A program made the translations under genes and the position numbers. The notes below the pieces were generated by a model. That model was not told the DNA's origin, searched no databases, and worked only from the letters and a program-made list of their open reading frames with translations. A stretch of DNA of 64,000 nt, from contig UQTV01000002.1 of assembly GCA_900544095.1 (NCBI GenBank), forward strand, positions 186,001 through 250,000. Reading direction: 5' to 3'. Source of the DNA: an uncultured Collinsella sp. (GTDB lineage Bacteria > Actinomycetota > Coriobacteriia > Coriobacteriales > Coriobacteriaceae). Positions 33,735 to 42,321 of this stretch are shown piece by piece (the stretch's first letter is position 1; each line of letters begins with the position of its first letter).

Positions 33735-33764
33735 ATAAGAAATTATCAAACGATAATTTCTTAT
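33735..33764 (+). promoter_or_regulatory. Perfect 13-bp inverted repeat upstream of modA, likely operator
   Basis: ATAAGAAATTATC and GATAATTTCTTAT are exact complements separated by AAAC. A -10 box TATAAT lies at 33788-33793, so the palindrome abuts or overlaps the -35 region. The AT-rich half-site and symmetric spacing suit a dimeric repressor binding DNA. It differs from the E. coli ModE site as I know it; the regulator is not in the window. Confidence 0.6.
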
Positions 33765-33853
33765 CACAAGTATTATTCGCGCTAAAGTATAATTCAATTA
33801 CAGGATAAAGCCCGCGGCGGGGTGCCCGGGCGTAGCGCTCGAAAGGGTTGAAC

Positions 33854-34726
33854 ATGTTCGATATGGTTTCTCGCCGCGGATTCGTCTCGCTTTCTGCTGT
33901 CGCCGCTGCCGGCCTTGGCCTTGCTGGCTGCTCGGGCAACAAGACGTCTGAGCCGGCCGGCTCCGATGCGGGTTCTGCCAAGACTTCTTTCAAGAAGGCC
34001 GTCGGGCTGCAGGTGTTCGCCGCCAACTCGCTCGAGAAGGCTCTGCCCGAGGTTCAGAAGCTCTACACCGAGCAGACGGGTACCACCTTTGCCGACACGC
34101 AGTTTAAGGCGTCCGGCGACCTTGTCGAGCAGATGCGCGCCGGCGCCGCGGTTGACGTGCTCATCACGGCCTCCAAGGGCACTATGGACGACGCCGAGGC
34201 CGCCGAGCTCGTCGACGCCGACACGCGTGAGGACATGTTCGTCAACGACCTCGTGATTATTCGTGCCGAGGGCTCCGACACCAAGGTCGAGGCCATCGCC
34301 GACGTCGCGAACCTGGACGGCAAGATTGCCGTCGGCGACGCTAAGACCGTTCCCGCCGGCAAGTATGCCAACCAAGCGCTGGCTTCTGTTGGGCTCTACA
34401 CCGGTACCGAGGGCGACGACGGCGAGTATGCACCCGAGCTCGCCGACAAGGTGGCCCTGGCCGACAAGGTCGGCACCGCCGCAGCTTACGTCTCTACGGG
34501 CGACTGCGTGGCCGGCTTTGTCTACAGCTCCGACATCTTCCGCTACGACGGCATCGAGGAGGCCTTCGTGTGCCCCGAGGATTCGCACAAGCCCATCGTG
34601 TATCCGGGTGCCGTTGCCGAGAGCTCCGAGCACGCCGACGAGGCCAAGGCGTTCATCGACTTCTGTCTGACCAACAAGAAGGCGCAGAAGATTTGGGCTA
34701 AGTACGGATTTGAGCTTTCCGCGTAG
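33854..34726 (+). CDS. modA: Molybdate ABC transporter substrate-binding lipoprotein
   Basis: The 290-residue protein starts with SRRGFVSLSAVAAAG-LGLAGC, a lipoprotein signal with a twin-Arg pair at 8-9 and the lipobox Cys26, then a Ser/Ala linker. The mature part begins GLQVFAANSLEKALPEV, the ModA hinge with substrate-contact Ser, and has QMRAGAAVDVLITAS and NDLVIIRA. It binds molybdate or tungstate outside the membrane. ATG at 33854 follows AAAGGG; a TTG two codons upstream is an alternative. First gene of modABC. Confidence 0.93.
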   Translation: MFDMVSRRGFVSLSAVAAAGLGLAGCSGNKTSEPAGSDAGSAKTSFKKAVGLQVFAANSLEKALPEVQKLYTEQTGTTFADTQFKASGDLVEQMRAGAAVDVLITASKGTMDDAEAAELVDADTREDMFVNDLVIIRAEGSDTKVEAIADVANLDGKIAVGDAKTVPAGKYANQALASVGLYTGTEGDDGEYAPELADKVALADKVGTAAAYVSTGDCVAGFVYSSDIFRYDGIEEAFVCPEDSHKPIVYPGAVAESSEHADEAKAFIDFCLTNKKAQKIWAKYGFELSA

Positions 34727-34794
34727 TGCGGCTTGGAGCGATAATCCCATCGTTTTGTCTTTTGCCCTGTCCTCGTCTTTCCTTGGAGCGTTTC

Positions 34795-36237
34795 GTGCGT
34801 AATAGATTTCGCATTCTTGTCGCCTGTGCTTTGACGCTCGAGCTTTGCTGGGTGCCGGGATGGGCGTTTGCCGGTGGTACTGAGGGCGGGGCCCAGGTTG
34901 CCGTGACCGCCAAGGGGCTTTCTTATGGGCTCGATGGTTTTGAACGGTTAGCCAAGGGGACCGCCCGTGTCATGGAGGGCCAGCCCGAGGGCTATCGGTT
35001 TCCCGTTGAAGGGGACACGGACCTCATAGTGGCGCCGGCTGCCGATCGCGTGGTGGTGTGGATATCGCCCAAGGCGGTCGAGACATATGGATGGGATCTG
35101 CAGAACAACGAGAGCGTATCGGGTCTAAAGACCCTCGTCTGCGAGCTTGACGGCGCAAACTGCATGGGAGGCGCACGGCTGGAAGACATGGATCTTCCTT
35201 GGTATGCCACGACGGAAGCGGCGTTTAATGTCGGTGGGTATACCTATGCCTTTGATGAGCGCGGTGCGAATGGGGACCGCTATGTGGTCATCGCATCAGC
35301 CTCGGGTGATGCCAAGGGCGGCGCGCGTTGGCTTGATAGCGCTCAAATCGTGGAAGCATCATCCGTTGTGATGCAAGATGAACAGGAGCCCTTGGCGTCC
35401 CTTGTCGCCTTTTTGACCGGCATCGACTATCGCCCGCTTTGGGTGTCTATCAAAACGAGTGGCCTTGCCCTGGTGATTGCCTTTGCGCTGGGCCTGCTTG
35501 CCGCATGGAAGACTATGGGCACGACGAGCCGCGTGAAGGGCCTGCTCGACTCGGCCTTTACCATCCCCATGGTGCTGCCTCCCACGGTGTGCGGCTTTCT
35601 GCTCCTCATGCTGTTTGGCCGCTCGACCGGGGTTGGCCAGTGGCTTATCGCGCACGGCATCTCGATCGTCTTTACGTGGCCAGCGGCGGTGATATCTGCC
35701 GTGGTGGTGTCGTTTCCCCTGGTCTACCGTACGGCGCTCGGCGCCTTTGAGAGCCTGGACACGCAGATGCTCGACGCCGCGCGAACCCTGGGGTGGTCCG
35801 AGCGCCGTATCTTTGCCAAGCTTATGATGCCACTCGGCTGGCCCTCGATCGCCGCCGGTACGGTGCTCGCCTTTGCCCGTGCGATGGGTGAGTTCGGTTG
35901 CACCCTCTTCTTTGCGGGTAACTATGCCGGTATTACGCAGACCATTCCCATCGCTATCTACTTTGAGTGGATGGGCGGCTACACCTCGGTGGCCCTCTTT
36001 TGGGTTGTCGTCGTGATTGCGTTTAGTTTCCTGGTCATCCTGTTTATCAACATGTACACCGCGCATTCGCAAAAGTATCGCGAGCGGGGCCTTTCCCGTG
36101 CGGAGCGCAAGCGGGCCAAAGAACTCGCCGATACGGCCGATTCGCTCGACCCGGTGGGCGGCGATGCCCTGCGTATCGATCGCGAGGCGCTGGCCGAGCT
36201 CATGCGCGATGATGCCACTCTGCAGGGAGGTCGATAG
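34795..36237 (+). CDS. modB: Molybdate ABC transporter permease with long extracytoplasmic N-domain
   Basis: The 480-residue protein is about twice the usual ModB length. After a signal-like segment (FRILVACALTLELCWVPGWAFA) comes an extracytoplasmic domain of about 180 residues with no homologue that I recognise. The permease proper starts near residue 205 and carries the EAA loop ALGAFESLDTQMLDAARTLG and PMVLPPTVCGFLLLMLFG, typical ModB. A charged 60-residue C-terminal tail follows the last helix. The GTG at 34795 is chosen for GGAG six bases upstream. modC starts four bases after the stop. Confidence 0.88.
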   Translation: MRNRFRILVACALTLELCWVPGWAFAGGTEGGAQVAVTAKGLSYGLDGFERLAKGTARVMEGQPEGYRFPVEGDTDLIVAPAADRVVVWISPKAVETYGWDLQNNESVSGLKTLVCELDGANCMGGARLEDMDLPWYATTEAAFNVGGYTYAFDERGANGDRYVVIASASGDAKGGARWLDSAQIVEASSVVMQDEQEPLASLVAFLTGIDYRPLWVSIKTSGLALVIAFALGLLAAWKTMGTTSRVKGLLDSAFTIPMVLPPTVCGFLLLMLFGRSTGVGQWLIAHGISIVFTWPAAVISAVVVSFPLVYRTALGAFESLDTQMLDAARTLGWSERRIFAKLMMPLGWPSIAAGTVLAFARAMGEFGCTLFFAGNYAGITQTIPIAIYFEWMGGYTSVALFWVVVVIAFSFLVILFINMYTAHSQKYRERGLSRAERKRAKELADTADSLDPVGGDALRIDREALAELMRDDATLQGGR

Positions 36238-36240
36238 GCC

Positions 36241-37311
36241 ATGTCGATCGTTCTGGATATCAAAAAGCGCTATCCTGGGTTTACGCTCGATATGCAGCTT
36301 GAGGCTGGAGAGGAGCGCGTGGCGCTGCTGGGCGCCTCGGGGTGCGGCAAGAGCTGTACGCTACGCTGCATTGCCGGTGTGGAGACGCCCGACGAGGGCA
36401 AGATCGTCGTCAACGGCGTGACCTTTTTTGATTCGGCGGCGGGCATCAACCTATCGCCCCAGGAGCGTAAATGCGCCCTGCTGTTCCAAAACTATCAGCT
36501 GTTTCCCAATATGACGGTGGCCGATAACGTGTGCGCCGGCGTACAGGATGCGGGTGACGTCGCTGCACGCAAAAAGCTCGCCGAGCGCTATCTTGGCATT
36601 TTTGGTCTGGCCGATTTTGCCGACCGCTATCCCGCACGCCTCTCGGGTGGTCAGCAGCAGCGCGTGGCGCTTGCGCGCATGGTGGCGGCACACCCGGGCA
36701 TTTTTATGTTCGACGAGCCCATGAGCGCGCTCGATGCCTACCTTAAGAGCGCGCTCGAGCAGAACATGCTCGACCTGTTCGACGTGTGCAACCGCACCGT
36801 GCTCTACGTGAGCCACGATATCGACGAAGCGTGTCGCCTGTGCCAGCGCATTTGCGTGATGCATAACGGGCATGTGGAGGAGATCGGCTCCGTCGAAGAT
36901 GTGGTCCGCCGGCCGCAAACCTTGGCCGCGCTGCGCTTGACGGGCTGCAAGAACACAAGCCGGGCGTGCAAGATCGGCGACGAAGAAGTTGAGGCTCTCG
37001 ACTGGGGCATGACCTTTAATGTGGGTCGCGAGGTTCCTGATGATGTGGCGTACCTGGGGATTCGCGCAAGTTACTTCCATGTTGACAACCGTGCCGAGCG
37101 TGGTCGTAACAGCTACGACTTACACGTGGCCCGGGTGAGCGATTCGCGCTTTGAGCGGCTGGTGCTGTTGGACGTGCCACGTGTCGATGCGCCCACGCGT
37201 CTGCAGTGGAAGGTCAACAAGGTGAGCGTGGCTTCCGACGAGCTGCCGCAGGCCGACGAGACCCTGCGCATGCACTTCGACGCCAAGAGAATCCATCTCG
37301 TCTGTCGATAA
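36241..37311 (+). CDS. modC: Molybdate ABC transporter ATPase
   Basis: The 356-residue ATPase has Walker A GASGCGKS, Q-loop LLFQNYQLFPNMTV, signature LSGGQQQRVALARM, Walker B IFMFDEPMSALD and the H-loop YVSHDIDEA. The C-terminal 130 residues lie where ModC and related importers carry a regulatory MOP/TOBE-like domain, which would sense molybdate; the match there is weak. It completes modABC and energises import. The stop codon touches a GTGACAAAGGG palindrome. Confidence 0.94.
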   Translation: MSIVLDIKKRYPGFTLDMQLEAGEERVALLGASGCGKSCTLRCIAGVETPDEGKIVVNGVTFFDSAAGINLSPQERKCALLFQNYQLFPNMTVADNVCAGVQDAGDVAARKKLAERYLGIFGLADFADRYPARLSGGQQQRVALARMVAAHPGIFMFDEPMSALDAYLKSALEQNMLDLFDVCNRTVLYVSHDIDEACRLCQRICVMHNGHVEEIGSVEDVVRRPQTLAALRLTGCKNTSRACKIGDEEVEALDWGMTFNVGREVPDDVAYLGIRASYFHVDNRAERGRNSYDLHVARVSDSRFERLVLLDVPRVDAPTRLQWKVNKVSVASDELPQADETLRMHFDAKRIHLVCR

Positions 37312-37314
37312 TGT

Positions 37315-37337
37315 GACAAAGGGACAGTCCCTTTGTC
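37315..37337 (+). repeat. GTGACAAAGGGA palindrome after modC
   Basis: GACAAAGGGAC and GTCCCTTTGTC form a perfect 11-pair stem around one base, right after the modC stop. It belongs to the family at 28759-28789. There is no T run, so termination is uncertain. Confidence 0.75.
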
Positions 37338-37437
37338 CCTTCTGCTGCGTCGCGTAGGGGTTGCGATACGCCGCCCGCTCGCGGCGCCGCCATGCGTATA
37401 CTGGGAGGAAAAGATTGACCTATGAGAGGAGGGATCG

Positions 37438-38487
37438 ATGGCTGACGATTTCATCAAGCTCACGCAGATGACCGCTGCCTCTGGTTGAGCCGCTAAGTTG
37501 GCTCCTGGAGCCCTCGCCCAGGTCCTGGGCGACTTACCCAATGTGCATAACGACAACCTGCTCGTGGGGTTCGATACCTCCGACGATGCGAGCGTCTTTC
37601 GCGTTGGCGATAATCTGGGCCTCGTTCAGTCCATCGACTTCTTCCCGCCGATGGTCGACGACCCGTTTCTGTTTGGCCAGATCGCGGCGGCAAACTCGCT
37701 GTCGGACATCTACGCCATGGGTGGGCGGCCGAGCCATGCCATGAACCTGCTGTGCATTCCCAGTTGCCTGGGCGTCGAGGTCGCAGGTGAGATTCTGGCG
37801 GGTGGCGCCGACAAGTGCGTCGAGGCTGGCTGCACCATCGCGGGCGGCCACACCATCAACGACGACGAGCCCAAGTACGGCCTGTCCGTGAGTGGCTTTG
37901 TCGCGCTCGACCGCATGCTCGCCAACAGCGGTGCGCGCGTGGGCGATGTCCTACTGCTGACCAAGGCGATCGGCTCGGGCATTATCACCACGGCCATTAA
38001 GGGCGTGCTCATCGAGCAGGACGAGGCCGCAGCCATGTTTGACTCGATGCGCACCCTCAACGAGGCCCCGATTCGTCTGGCCGAGGGCCTCGAGCTTCAC
38101 GGCTGTACCGACATCACGGGCTTTGGCTTGATCGGGCACGCGTGCGAGATGGCCGAGGGCTCAGGTGTGCAGATTGAGCTTGTGTCGGGGGCGGTGCCGC
38201 TCTTTGACCAGGTGCTCGACATGGCGCGTCTGGGCATTATCCCCGCGGGCTCCTACCGCAACCAGGACTTCTTTGGCCCGCGTGTGGCCGCCGACGAGGA
38301 CCTGGAGCCGGGTGTGTTGGATGCGCTGTACGATCCACAGACATCGGGTGGCCTGCTTATCGCGGCGCCCGCGGCGGATGTGGATGAGCTTGCGCGTCGT
38401 TTACATGCCGAGGGGCGCGTTGCCGCCACAATCGGTCGCGTGTGCGAGCCGGTGCCGGGCGGTCCTGCCGTTCGCGTTGTGCGTTAA
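37438..38487 (+). CDS. selD: Selenophosphate synthase SelD, selenocysteine-containing (in-frame TGA)
   Basis: The frame starts at an ATG after AGAGGAGGG and encodes MADDFIKLTQMTAASG, then TGA at 37486-37488, then AAKLAPG. In SelD the catalytic residue of the G-[U/C]-x-x-K loop is Sec or Cys, so the TGA at codon 17 is read as selenocysteine. The rest, about 330 residues, matches SelD: DDASVFRV, QSIDFFPPMVDDPF, GGHTINDDEPKYG and TDITGFGLIGHACEMA. It makes selenophosphate from selenide and ATP. A SECIS-like hairpin follows the TGA. Standard gene callers will start downstream at a TTG (37498) and lose the active site. Confidence 0.95.
37514..37532 (+). promoter_or_regulatory. Bacterial SECIS hairpin in selD
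   Basis: TCGCCCAG and CTGGGCGA pair over eight bases with a GTC loop, 25 bases after the TGA. The G at the start of the loop and the AGGTCCT apex resemble the E. coli fdhF apex. This is the expected place for SelB recruitment. A second small hairpin GGCTC/GAGCC (37500-37512) lies between it and the TGA. Confidence 0.7.
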
Positions 38488-38500
38488 GAAAAACTGTCTA

Positions 38501-38535
38501 TGCGACCGCCCGTCTATCCGGGCGGTCTCTTTCGA
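38501..38535 (+). terminator. Hairpin between selD and yedF
   Basis: GACCGCCCG and CGGGCGGTC form a nine-pair stem (38502-38526), followed by TCTTTCG. It is a possible partial terminator inside the selenium cluster. Confidence 0.6.
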
Positions 38536-38547
38536 AAGGATGTAGCT

Positions 38548-39174
38548 ATGTCTACTAAGATTGAAGTCAACGCCATGGGCGATGCCTGCCCGCTGCCCGT
38601 CGTCAAGACGCTCAAGGCGCTCAAGCAGCTCGATGGTGAGGGCGTTGTCGTGACCTCGGTCGATAACGAGACCGCCGTCAAGAACATCTCCAAGATGGCG
38701 CAGGAGAAGGGCTGCACGGCCTCGGTCGAGAAGATCTCGGACGCCGAGTGGCACGTGACCGTCACGACCGCGGGTGCCGTGGCCGTTGCGGACCCCGAGC
38801 AGGATGGCGCTGCCTTCTGTGATGCCAGCGCCGGCAAGGGTGGGCTCGTCATTTCCGTCTACACCGACTGCATGGGCCGTGGCGACGACGAGCTGGGCCA
38901 CAAGCTCATGAAGGCGTTTATCTTTGCCGTGACGCAGCAGGAGGAGCTGCCCGCGACCATGCTGTTCTACAACGGCGGCGCCAAGCTTACCGTCGAGGGC
39001 TCGCCGGTGCTCGATGACCTGAAGGGCCTGGCGGAGCAGGGTGTCGAGATTCTCACCTGCGGCACCTGCCTCGATCACTTTGGCATTAAGGATCAGCTCG
39101 CGGTGGGTGAGGTCACGAACATGTACGTGATCGTGGAGAAGATGGAGCAGGCCGTGCGCGTCGTGCGCCCGTAG
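38548..39174 (+). CDS. yedF: YedF-like selenium metabolism protein (TusA + DsrE-like)
   Basis: The 208-residue protein joins a TusA/SirA-like N-terminal domain, with the CPxP motif in GDACPLPVVKTLKAL (Cys14), to a DsrE/F-like C-terminal domain with LTCGTCLDHFG. This two-domain form is the sulfurtransferase-like protein found next to selenium genes in anaerobes, where it is proposed to carry selenium as a persulfide-type adduct. Position directly after selD supports that. The ATG follows GAAAGGA. Confidence 0.9.
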   Translation: MSTKIEVNAMGDACPLPVVKTLKALKQLDGEGVVVTSVDNETAVKNISKMAQEKGCTASVEKISDAEWHVTVTTAGAVAVADPEQDGAAFCDASAGKGGLVISVYTDCMGRGDDELGHKLMKAFIFAVTQQEELPATMLFYNGGAKLTVEGSPVLDDLKGLAEQGVEILTCGTCLDHFGIKDQLAVGEVTNMYVIVEKMEQAVRVVRP

Positions 39175-39193
39175 CGTATTGGTTGGAGTTGCC

Positions 39194-39445
39194 ATGAGGG
39201 AGAAGCGCCCGGCGCTTGTCATCACGTTTCCCACCACGGCGGCCGCCATGGGCTGCGAGACCCTATGCATCGAGCGCGGCCTTCCCGGGCGAACGATTCC
39301 CGTGCCCGGGGAGGTCGCTGCCGGCTGCGGTCTGGCGTGGAAGGCGTTGCCTGCCGATGAGGAACTGCTGCGCGCCGAGCTTGCCGCAGCGGGCATTCCC
39401 ACCGAGGGCTATACCGTGATTGATATGTGGGAGGTCGTGCGATGA
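39194..39445 (+). CDS. DUF3343 protein, putative Se/S carrier
   Basis: The 83-residue protein has VITFPTTAAAMGCETLC and IPVPGEVAAGCGLAWKA, the DUF3343 pattern with a C-terminal AGCG motif. The family is recurrently linked to selenium traits and is thought to be a small carrier. TTGGAG precedes the ATG. Its stop overlaps the next gene's start as ATGA, indicating translational coupling with the desulfurase. Confidence 0.85.
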   Translation: MREKRPALVITFPTTAAAMGCETLCIERGLPGRTIPVPGEVAAGCGLAWKALPADEELLRAELAAAGIPTEGYTVIDMWEVVR

Positions 39446-40581
39446 TCTATCTGGATAACGCGGCGACGACCATGCACAAGCCGCAGACGGTCATCGATGC
39501 CGTGACGCAGGCGATGTGCTCGCTCGGCAATGCCGGGCGCGGCGCCACGTCGGGTGCCCTCGATGCCGCTCGTACGATTCACGCTTGCCGTGCCAAGCTC
39601 GCGCGCCTTTTGGGTTGCCCGAGGGCGGACCATGTGTGCTTTACGCCCAACTCCACGGCGGCGCTCAACACCGCCATCAACGGGGTGGTGCGTCCCGGCG
39701 ACCATGTGGTCACAACGGTGCTCGAGCACAACTCCGTGCTGCGTCCGCTCAACCGCCTGGCGGCAGAGCAGGGTGTGACGGTTGAGCATGCGGGCTGTGA
39801 TACCAACGGCGTGCTCGACTACGACGAGCTCGAGCGGCTGGTCACGCCCGGTACGCGTGCCGTGGTGGTGACGCATGCCTCTAATGTGACCGGCAACGCG
39901 GTCGACATTGCGCGCGTGGCGGCCTTGGCACATGCCGCGGGTGCGCTTGTGATCGTCGATGCCTCGCAGTCTGCCGGTACGGCGCATATCGATATGCGCG
40001 CCATGGGGCTCGACGTCGTGTGCTTTACTGGACATAAGGGGCTTATGGGCCCGCAGGGCACCGGTGGCCTGGCCGTGGCGGAGGACGTCGACGTGGTGCC
40101 CTGGGCCATGGGAGGCACGGGTGTGCACAGCTTCGATACGTTGCAGCCCATGGAGTGGCCCACGCGCCTTGAGGCGGGCACGCTCAACGGCCACGGCGTA
40201 GCGGGCCTTTCCGCAGGCCTTGATTTTATCGAGGCACAGGGTGGAGTTGAAGCGATTGCGACTCACGAACGCGCCCTGGCCGATCGCTTTCTCGCCGGTG
40301 TTCGTGAGATTCCGGAAATCAAACTCTACGGTGCCTTCGACCAGTCAGCACGCTCGGCGATCGTCTCGCTCAACGTGGGTAATATCGATTCGGCCGAGAT
40401 TTCGGATGCGCTCATGCAGGGGTGGGGGATTGCGACGCGCCCCGGTGCCCATTGTGCCCCGCTCATGCACTGTGCGCTGGGAACCGAGCGCCAGGGCGTG
40501 GTTCGGTTCTCGTTTGGTTACTTCAACACGGCCGAGGAAGTCGACATGGCTATCGATGCTCTGCGCAATTTAGTCTGCTAA
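39442..40581 (+). CDS. Cysteine desulfurase-family PLP enzyme (selenium cluster)
   Basis: The 379-residue class V aminotransferase begins MIYLDNAATTMHKP and has the PLP lysine in FTGHKGLMGPQGTGG near residue 202 and the active Cys in GAHCAPLMHCALG near residue 335. It would release sulfur or selenium from cysteine or selenocysteine as a bound persulfide. Coupling to DUF3343 and nearness to yedF and selD make selenium mobilisation the likeliest job; general sulfur transfer is possible. A strong terminator follows. Confidence 0.9.
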   Translation: MIYLDNAATTMHKPQTVIDAVTQAMCSLGNAGRGATSGALDAARTIHACRAKLARLLGCPRADHVCFTPNSTAALNTAINGVVRPGDHVVTTVLEHNSVLRPLNRLAAEQGVTVEHAGCDTNGVLDYDELERLVTPGTRAVVVTHASNVTGNAVDIARVAALAHAAGALVIVDASQSAGTAHIDMRAMGLDVVCFTGHKGLMGPQGTGGLAVAEDVDVVPWAMGGTGVHSFDTLQPMEWPTRLEAGTLNGHGVAGLSAGLDFIEAQGGVEAIATHERALADRFLAGVREIPEIKLYGAFDQSARSAIVSLNVGNIDSAEISDALMQGWGIATRPGAHCAPLMHCALGTERQGVVRFSFGYFNTAEEVDMAIDALRNLVC

Positions 40582-40604
40582 AGCTGCTGGACCGTTTATA
40601 CTTG

Positions 40605-40636
40605 CGGGACGGGTATTTTGCCCGTCCCGTTTTTGT
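40605..40636 (+). terminator. Terminator after the selD-yedF-desulfurase cluster
   Basis: CGGGACGGG and CCCGTCCCG form a nine-pair stem followed by TTTTTG. Confidence 0.9.
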
Positions 40637-40657
40637 TTCGACCCGAAAGGTGTGCCT

Positions 40658-42016
40658 ATGGCTTCATCCGCCCCGCGCGGTCTGCGTTCCGACCATGTCG
40701 TTACCGTCGGCATTGCGCTGTTCTCGATGCTCTTTGGCGCCGGTAACCTCATTATTCCGCCGCTGCTGGCGCTGCAGGCAGGTTCTGCCACGCCGGTTGC
40801 CATGATCGGCTTTTTGATTGCCGCTATCGGTCTGCCCGTTATGGGATTTATCGCCGTCGCGCTCGCTGGCACGGCCCGAGAGCTGGCCGGGCGTGTGCAT
40901 CCTAAGTTTGGCGAATTCTTCGTTGCGGCGGTCTACCTGGCCATCGGTCCGTGCCTGGCCATTCCGCGCACAAGCTCTACGGCGTTCGAAATGCTGGTGC
41001 CGCTGCTACCCGAGGGCGTTTCGCTCGGCACGGCACGTCTGGTGTTTGCCATCGGGTTCTTCGTCGTCGCGTTTGCGCTCACGCTGCGTCCAGGCGTCAT
41101 CACGCGCGTGCTCGGCCGCATTACGGGCCCTGCGCTCATTGCGCTCATCGTGCTGGTCGTGGGTGCTGCCGTGATCTCGCCGCTGGGACCGGCTGCCGCG
41201 CCGCAGGCCCCTTACGATGCCGGTGCTGCCGTGCAGGGCTTTCTGACTGGCTATCAGACCATGGACCTGCTCGCGTCGCTCGCCTTTGGCATCATCATCG
41301 CCGAGACCATCCACGAGCTGGGTGTTACCGATGACAAGCGCGTGGCCTTTGAGATTTCGCGTTCCGGTGTGATCGCCGGCGTGCTCATGGCTATCATCTA
41401 CTGCGGCTTGGGTCTTGCCGGTATGCAGCTCGGCACCGTGATGCCCGACGCTACCAACGGCGCCGCCATCCTCGCCCGTTCGGCCTCCATGCATTTTGGC
41501 CTTGCCGGCACGGTCGTGGTCTTTGCGATCTTCTTCCTCGCCTGCATGAACGTGTGCATCGGCCTCATCAGCTGCTGTTCGCGCTATTTCTGCGAGACGT
41601 ATGTGGTCAAAGGGGGAGCGGAGGCTTCCGAGGAGGCCATGCGCCGCCCCTTTGCGATTCTCGCCTTTGTGTTCGCGGCGTTTTCGTGCGTGCTTTCCAA
41701 CGTGGGTCTCGACGTGATCCTTATGTTCTCGGTGCCCATGCTCAACGCCCTGTACCCCGTCGCCATCGTGCTGGTGCTTATGGGTCTGGTGTACGGTTTT
41801 TGCGACGCGCATCCGCAGGTGTGGGTTTGGGTCGGCGGCGTTGTCGCAGTGCAGAGCGTGATTACCTCGGTCCGCGATGCGTTCTTTACGGGCGCGTGGC
41901 TGCCGTTCGATGCGCTGCCGCTGGCAGACATTGGAGCCGCGTGGGCGCCGGTTGCCGTGGTGGCGTTTGTGATCGGCCTGCTCCACAGCCGGTTTGTCGT
42001 ACATTCAAGGAGCTAG
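40658..42016 (+). CDS. brnQ: Branched-chain amino acid carrier BrnQ
   Basis: The 452-residue protein has about 12 hydrophobic segments and the LIVCS-family features FSMLFGAGNLIIPPLLALQAG at the N-terminus, PCLAIPRTSSTAFEM and GYQTMDLLASLAFGIII. It imports leucine, isoleucine and valine with a cation. ATG at 40658 follows AAAGG. It separates the two selenium clusters and has no evident link with them. Confidence 0.93.
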   Translation: MASSAPRGLRSDHVVTVGIALFSMLFGAGNLIIPPLLALQAGSATPVAMIGFLIAAIGLPVMGFIAVALAGTARELAGRVHPKFGEFFVAAVYLAIGPCLAIPRTSSTAFEMLVPLLPEGVSLGTARLVFAIGFFVVAFALTLRPGVITRVLGRITGPALIALIVLVVGAAVISPLGPAAAPQAPYDAGAAVQGFLTGYQTMDLLASLAFGIIIAETIHELGVTDDKRVAFEISRSGVIAGVLMAIIYCGLGLAGMQLGTVMPDATNGAAILARSASMHFGLAGTVVVFAIFFLACMNVCIGLISCCSRYFCETYVVKGGAEASEEAMRRPFAILAFVFAAFSCVLSNVGLDVILMFSVPMLNALYPVAIVLVLMGLVYGFCDAHPQVWVWVGGVVAVQSVITSVRDAFFTGAWLPFDALPLADIGAAWAPVAVVAFVIGLLHSRFVVHSRS

Positions 42017-42027
42017 GGTATCGTCGC

Positions 42028-42056
42028 TTGCACAGGCGGGGAGTCTCCCCTATAAT
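42028..42056 (+). promoter_or_regulatory. Sigma-70-type promoter for the tRNA pair
   Basis: TTGCAC (42028-42033), a 17-base spacer and a consensus TATAAT (42051-42056). A GGGGAG/CTCCCC pairing lies in the spacer. Transcription would start near 42063, about 45 bases before tRNA-Pro. Confidence 0.85.
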
Positions 42057-42107
42057 TTCCTTCGCTTTGGGACACGCAAGGTTTAGACCTTAGCTGCTCA
42101 ACACCTT

Positions 42108-42184
42108 CGGGACGTGGCGCAGTTTGGTAGCGCGCCTGCTTTGGGAGCAGGATGTCGCAGGTTCAAATCCTGTCGTCCCGACCA
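42108..42184 (+). tRNA. tRNA-Pro (TGG)
   Basis: Acceptor CGGGACG pairs with CGTCCCG, the anticodon arm is CCTGC-TTTGGGA-GCAGG with anticodon TGG, the T-arm holds GGTTCAAATCC, and the 3' end ACCA is encoded. Confidence 0.97.
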
Positions 42185-42190
42185 TATCTT

Positions 42191-42264
42191 GCGGGCGTAG
42201 TTCAATGGTAGAACCCCAGCCTTCCAAGCTGATGACGCGGGTTCGATTCCCGTCGCCCGCTCCA
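42191..42264 (+). tRNA. tRNA-Gly (TCC)
   Basis: Acceptor GCGGGCG pairs with CGCCCGC, anticodon loop CTTCCAA gives TCC, the T-arm is GGGTTCGATTCCC and the 3' TCCA is encoded. It is six bases after tRNA-Pro, so they are co-transcribed. Its last 18 bases are repeated exactly at 42435-42452. Confidence 0.97.
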
Positions 42265-42321
42265 TAAGAATTGTTTTAACGGCTTTGGTTTCCTTTGGGG
42301 ATCAGAGCTGTTTTCGTTTAC

